Positions 6,001 through 6,778 of a DNA stretch of 6,778 bases are shown here, one piece after another. Source of the DNA: Clostridiales bacterium UBA5446 (GTDB lineage: Bacteria > Bacillota > Clostridia > Oscillospirales > Oscillospiraceae); the NCBI GenBank assembly GCA_002427465.1, contig DIRC01000011.1:1-6778 (forward strand), read 5' to 3'. Within the stretch, counting starts at the first letter, position 1. Every line of letters starts with the position of its first letter. The notes beneath the pieces were generated by a model. The model did not search any database, was not told the origin of the DNA, and was given only the letters and a program-made list of their open reading frames with translations. The translations under genes were made by a program, and so were the position numbers.

Positions 6001-6778
6001 TGAAGGGATACGCACATTTAACACGGAGGCGCTGGAAACAGAAGATATGTGGGTATCCCGCCCGGCGTACATTAAGGCGCTGGCCGGATATCTCAAGGCC
6101 AACGGGGAAACCTTCCAGACCGCCGACAGCGGGCTTATGGACAGGGCAAGGTCGTTCGCTATTCTTGAGGCGCAGAAAGCGGCCTATCGGGATTCCAATA
6201 CCTTCTCGGATGCAATTGCCTCCTTTGGAAGGGGAAAAACTAAAAATTCGGTCTTGAAAGGACTACAACTCGCCGGGGAGGGGATCATTCCGTTCCGTAG
6301 GACGCCCGCGAACATCCTTGTGCGGGGCGTCGAATACAGCCCGATTGGACTGGCAAAAACGATCGGCGTTGATAGCTTCCGTCTCTCGAAGGGTGAGATA
6401 ACTGCGGCGGAATACATAGACAATCTTTCGGAGGGATTCGCAGGCTCGGCGCTGTTCGGGCTTGGGGTCTTTCTCGCCTCGCAGGGGTTGCTTTCGGTTG
6501 GCGGTTCCGGGGATGACAAGGAAGACGCTCTCAGAGAAACACAAGGGCATCAGAAATACGCTATTAACGTGGGCGGAAAGAGCTACACCATTGACTGGCT
6601 GGCCCCGGCCGCCATGCCGCTGTTTATGGGCGCCGCCCTGTATAATCTTCTAGCTGATGAGAGCAGCGACGGAGTGACTCTGGAATCCGCGCTCAAGGTT
6701 GGCACAGACGTGACCGGCCCGCTGCTGGAAACCTCCATGCTTTCCTCGCTGAATGATTTCGTGGAAGGGTTCGCCTAC
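3026..6778 (+). CDS. Fragment of giant phage polyvalent/ejection-type protein, truncated at 5' end and open at right edge
   Basis: A single open frame of 1251 codons with neither its own start nor its stop in the window; no ATG, GTG or TTG occurs in frame before GTG 3272, and none of the early candidates (GTG 3272, TTG 3320, ATG 3380) has a convincing ribosome binding site. Numbering from 3026: residues 1-170 are Ala-rich and helical; 174-230 are Gly/Ala-rich hydrophobic; ASEGGEEAISALVNPVLQ lies at 292-309; about 340-355 is a second Gly-rich hydrophobic patch. A lower-GC module covers about 403-618, with ENAKYMASE (528-536) and NKLYYATNIIEE (575-586). Residues 660-880 are charged and helical, FNPVTHIKNIVGN begins at 889, and hydrophobic segments lie at 1137-1156 and about 1191-1210. 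This pattern matches large Firmicute phage proteins thought to enter the host with phage DNA (the polyvalent-protein concept of Iyer, Aravind and colleagues). The family call rests on recalled motifs, not a search. If the break is real, the fragment is probably untranslated. Confidence 0.75.
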   Translation, partial: MAPSAKAAGGSAGYALRTVLSQKNDEVKAANTAAANALKATQGVGKANLPKSTGNRWLDAANAGSYAWLNTQEGKDATELSRVGNVLGAAGNSALSAGLESAGLLAALGDNADSDSIYMTTPDMMGSNAVSDWVKRNIADPLDEKRRGFSAHTYEKADEFSQQASEHTVMAKDGLGLGGSLLVDAGIAGTQMAGDIGLAALTGGSALLPMGIRSFGSGAQQARQGGATAEQQFIFGLGSAAVEMLTEKIANVSTPFKKFGEGSLDDVIEGTIKNLAKTEAGQAALKALASAASEGGEEAISALVNPVLQTMTYDQSALKQYGDKTYWSDMLSQALVGGVLGLAGGVGDVPKALRESSGDAATRLASPQKAAGMNVPDAAATQTQGNPIFAPGTLGARIMGGGSPVAQKNTTSTEAAVLLPEQSAVAEAQGLPMRVDGAEYKVVEVPQSKVDEISAYVDGLSNADAKKKYKRILKNLFMGQKFANANTVANKLAYEIGIGSKGIGEIIARQPVSAETLAVLERLNDVVENAKYMASEPSTKNTNDIVRTDSFETGTLVGDKPGVAKMRVNVTPEGNKLYYATNIIEEGAPPAPRDDRSHQLGNRETHLDTTIINPTNGVVNSDYAQNAANDSLPSGVGAATAGFDQLGALVDQYGSIPEGEGPHSAERVTGERIPAQTAPDNRVSQTVRTAYEAPVTPNETAEKIEAATLGDLFSYQKATDKAALEAAEKTIRDKGWDTALTDWTSDVRGGKVGKDLTALGWTLYNNAANAGNAKAAVEILTDLVKSVRSGAQSTQAVRLLKKLSPESQLYAVQRSVQNLHDELRNKYGEKAPDLKIDDALAQKYLDALNAKDDTAAKEALTGIYQQIASQVPSTFADKWNAWRYTAMLFNPVTHIKNIVGNYAFAGTRAVKNALSASVQTGANVIIKKAGGTGFEQTRAAALHKNDANDQKLMKDAAADYAKWSDEIYKVGKYDEAKNKINDYRTIFKNKALEGIRTFNTEALETEDMWVSRPAYIKALAGYLKANGETFQTADSGLMDRARSFAILEAQKAAYRDSNTFSDAIASFGRGKTKNSVLKGLQLAGEGIIPFRRTPANILVRGVEYSPIGLAKTIGVDSFRLSKGEITAAEYIDNLSEGFAGSALFGLGVFLASQGLLSVGGSGDDKEDALRETQGHQKYAINVGGKSYTIDWLAPAAMPLFMGAALYNLLADESSDGVTLESALKVGTDVTGPLLETSMLSSLNDFVEGFAY
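4232..4880 (+). other. Low-GC internal module of the large protein, possible BECR-type nuclease/LPD domain
   Basis: Within the GC-rich frame, this stretch is visibly richer in A/T, with many AAA, AAT, ATA and TTT codons, while the flanks favour GCG, GGC and GCC. It encodes a compact alpha-then-beta region: helices about residues 440-535, then strands (TGTLVGDKPGVAKMRVNV, NKLYYATNIIEE). The layout resembles the phage Barnase-EndoU-ColicinE5/D-RelE (PBECR) or LPD-type domains found in polyvalent proteins. A catalytic residue set cannot be assigned by eye. Ser/Asn-rich low-complexity sequence follows before the GC-rich style resumes near 4900. Confidence 0.45.

Noticed and set aside
1..6778. tRNA, rRNA, CRISPR array, insertion sequence
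   Set aside because: No cloverleaf, no regularly spaced identical repeats, no transposase; the only tandem repeat is inside the GY-repeat gene.

Overview
The window looks like part of a temperate phage (or phage-like integrative element) of a Firmicute, most likely a Clostridia-type gut bacterium. The evidence is a large serine recombinase, a LexA/CI-type repressor, GGAGG-like ribosome binding sites, and a giant hydrophobic/helical late-type protein of a style familiar from Clostridial prophages. No species can be named from the sequence alone.

The left 3 kb (1-3017) is a compact lysogeny module of moderate GC. Read on the minus strand, in order of transcription, it holds an XRE-S24 repressor (2283-2891), a small signal-anchored protein of unknown function (1924-2232), a small membrane protein with a striking GYxx tandem-repeat tail (1535-1777), and a large serine integrase (1-1447) whose C-terminus runs off the left edge. 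The repressor has its own promoter. A second, divergent promoter with a consensus -35 and 17-bp spacing points right, and four copies of an AWGTGAKWW half-site lie over and between the two promoters. This is the standard layout of a CI/Cro-type genetic switch.

The right 3.75 kb (3026-6778) is one uninterrupted plus-strand open frame of 1251 codons, GC-rich and open at both ends. It encodes a fragment of a very large phage polyvalent/ejection-type protein: Ala/Gly-rich hydrophobic stretches, a lower-GC central module that resembles phage BECR-type nuclease or LPD domains, a long helical region, a FNPVTHIKNIVGN motif, and more hydrophobic segments. It has no usable start codon or ribosome binding site at its left end. 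The frame begins right after stop codons that lie only about 12-15 bp downstream of the predicted start of the rightward early transcript.

The key structural observation is therefore a sharp junction near 3018-3028. The cro/early/replication/packaging genes expected to the right of the switch are absent, and the early promoter abuts the interior of a late gene. The shared rightward orientation favours an internal deletion in a defective prophage (or a chimeric assembly), although insertion of the integrase-repressor element into the large gene cannot be excluded. No RNA genes, CRISPR arrays or insertion sequences were seen.
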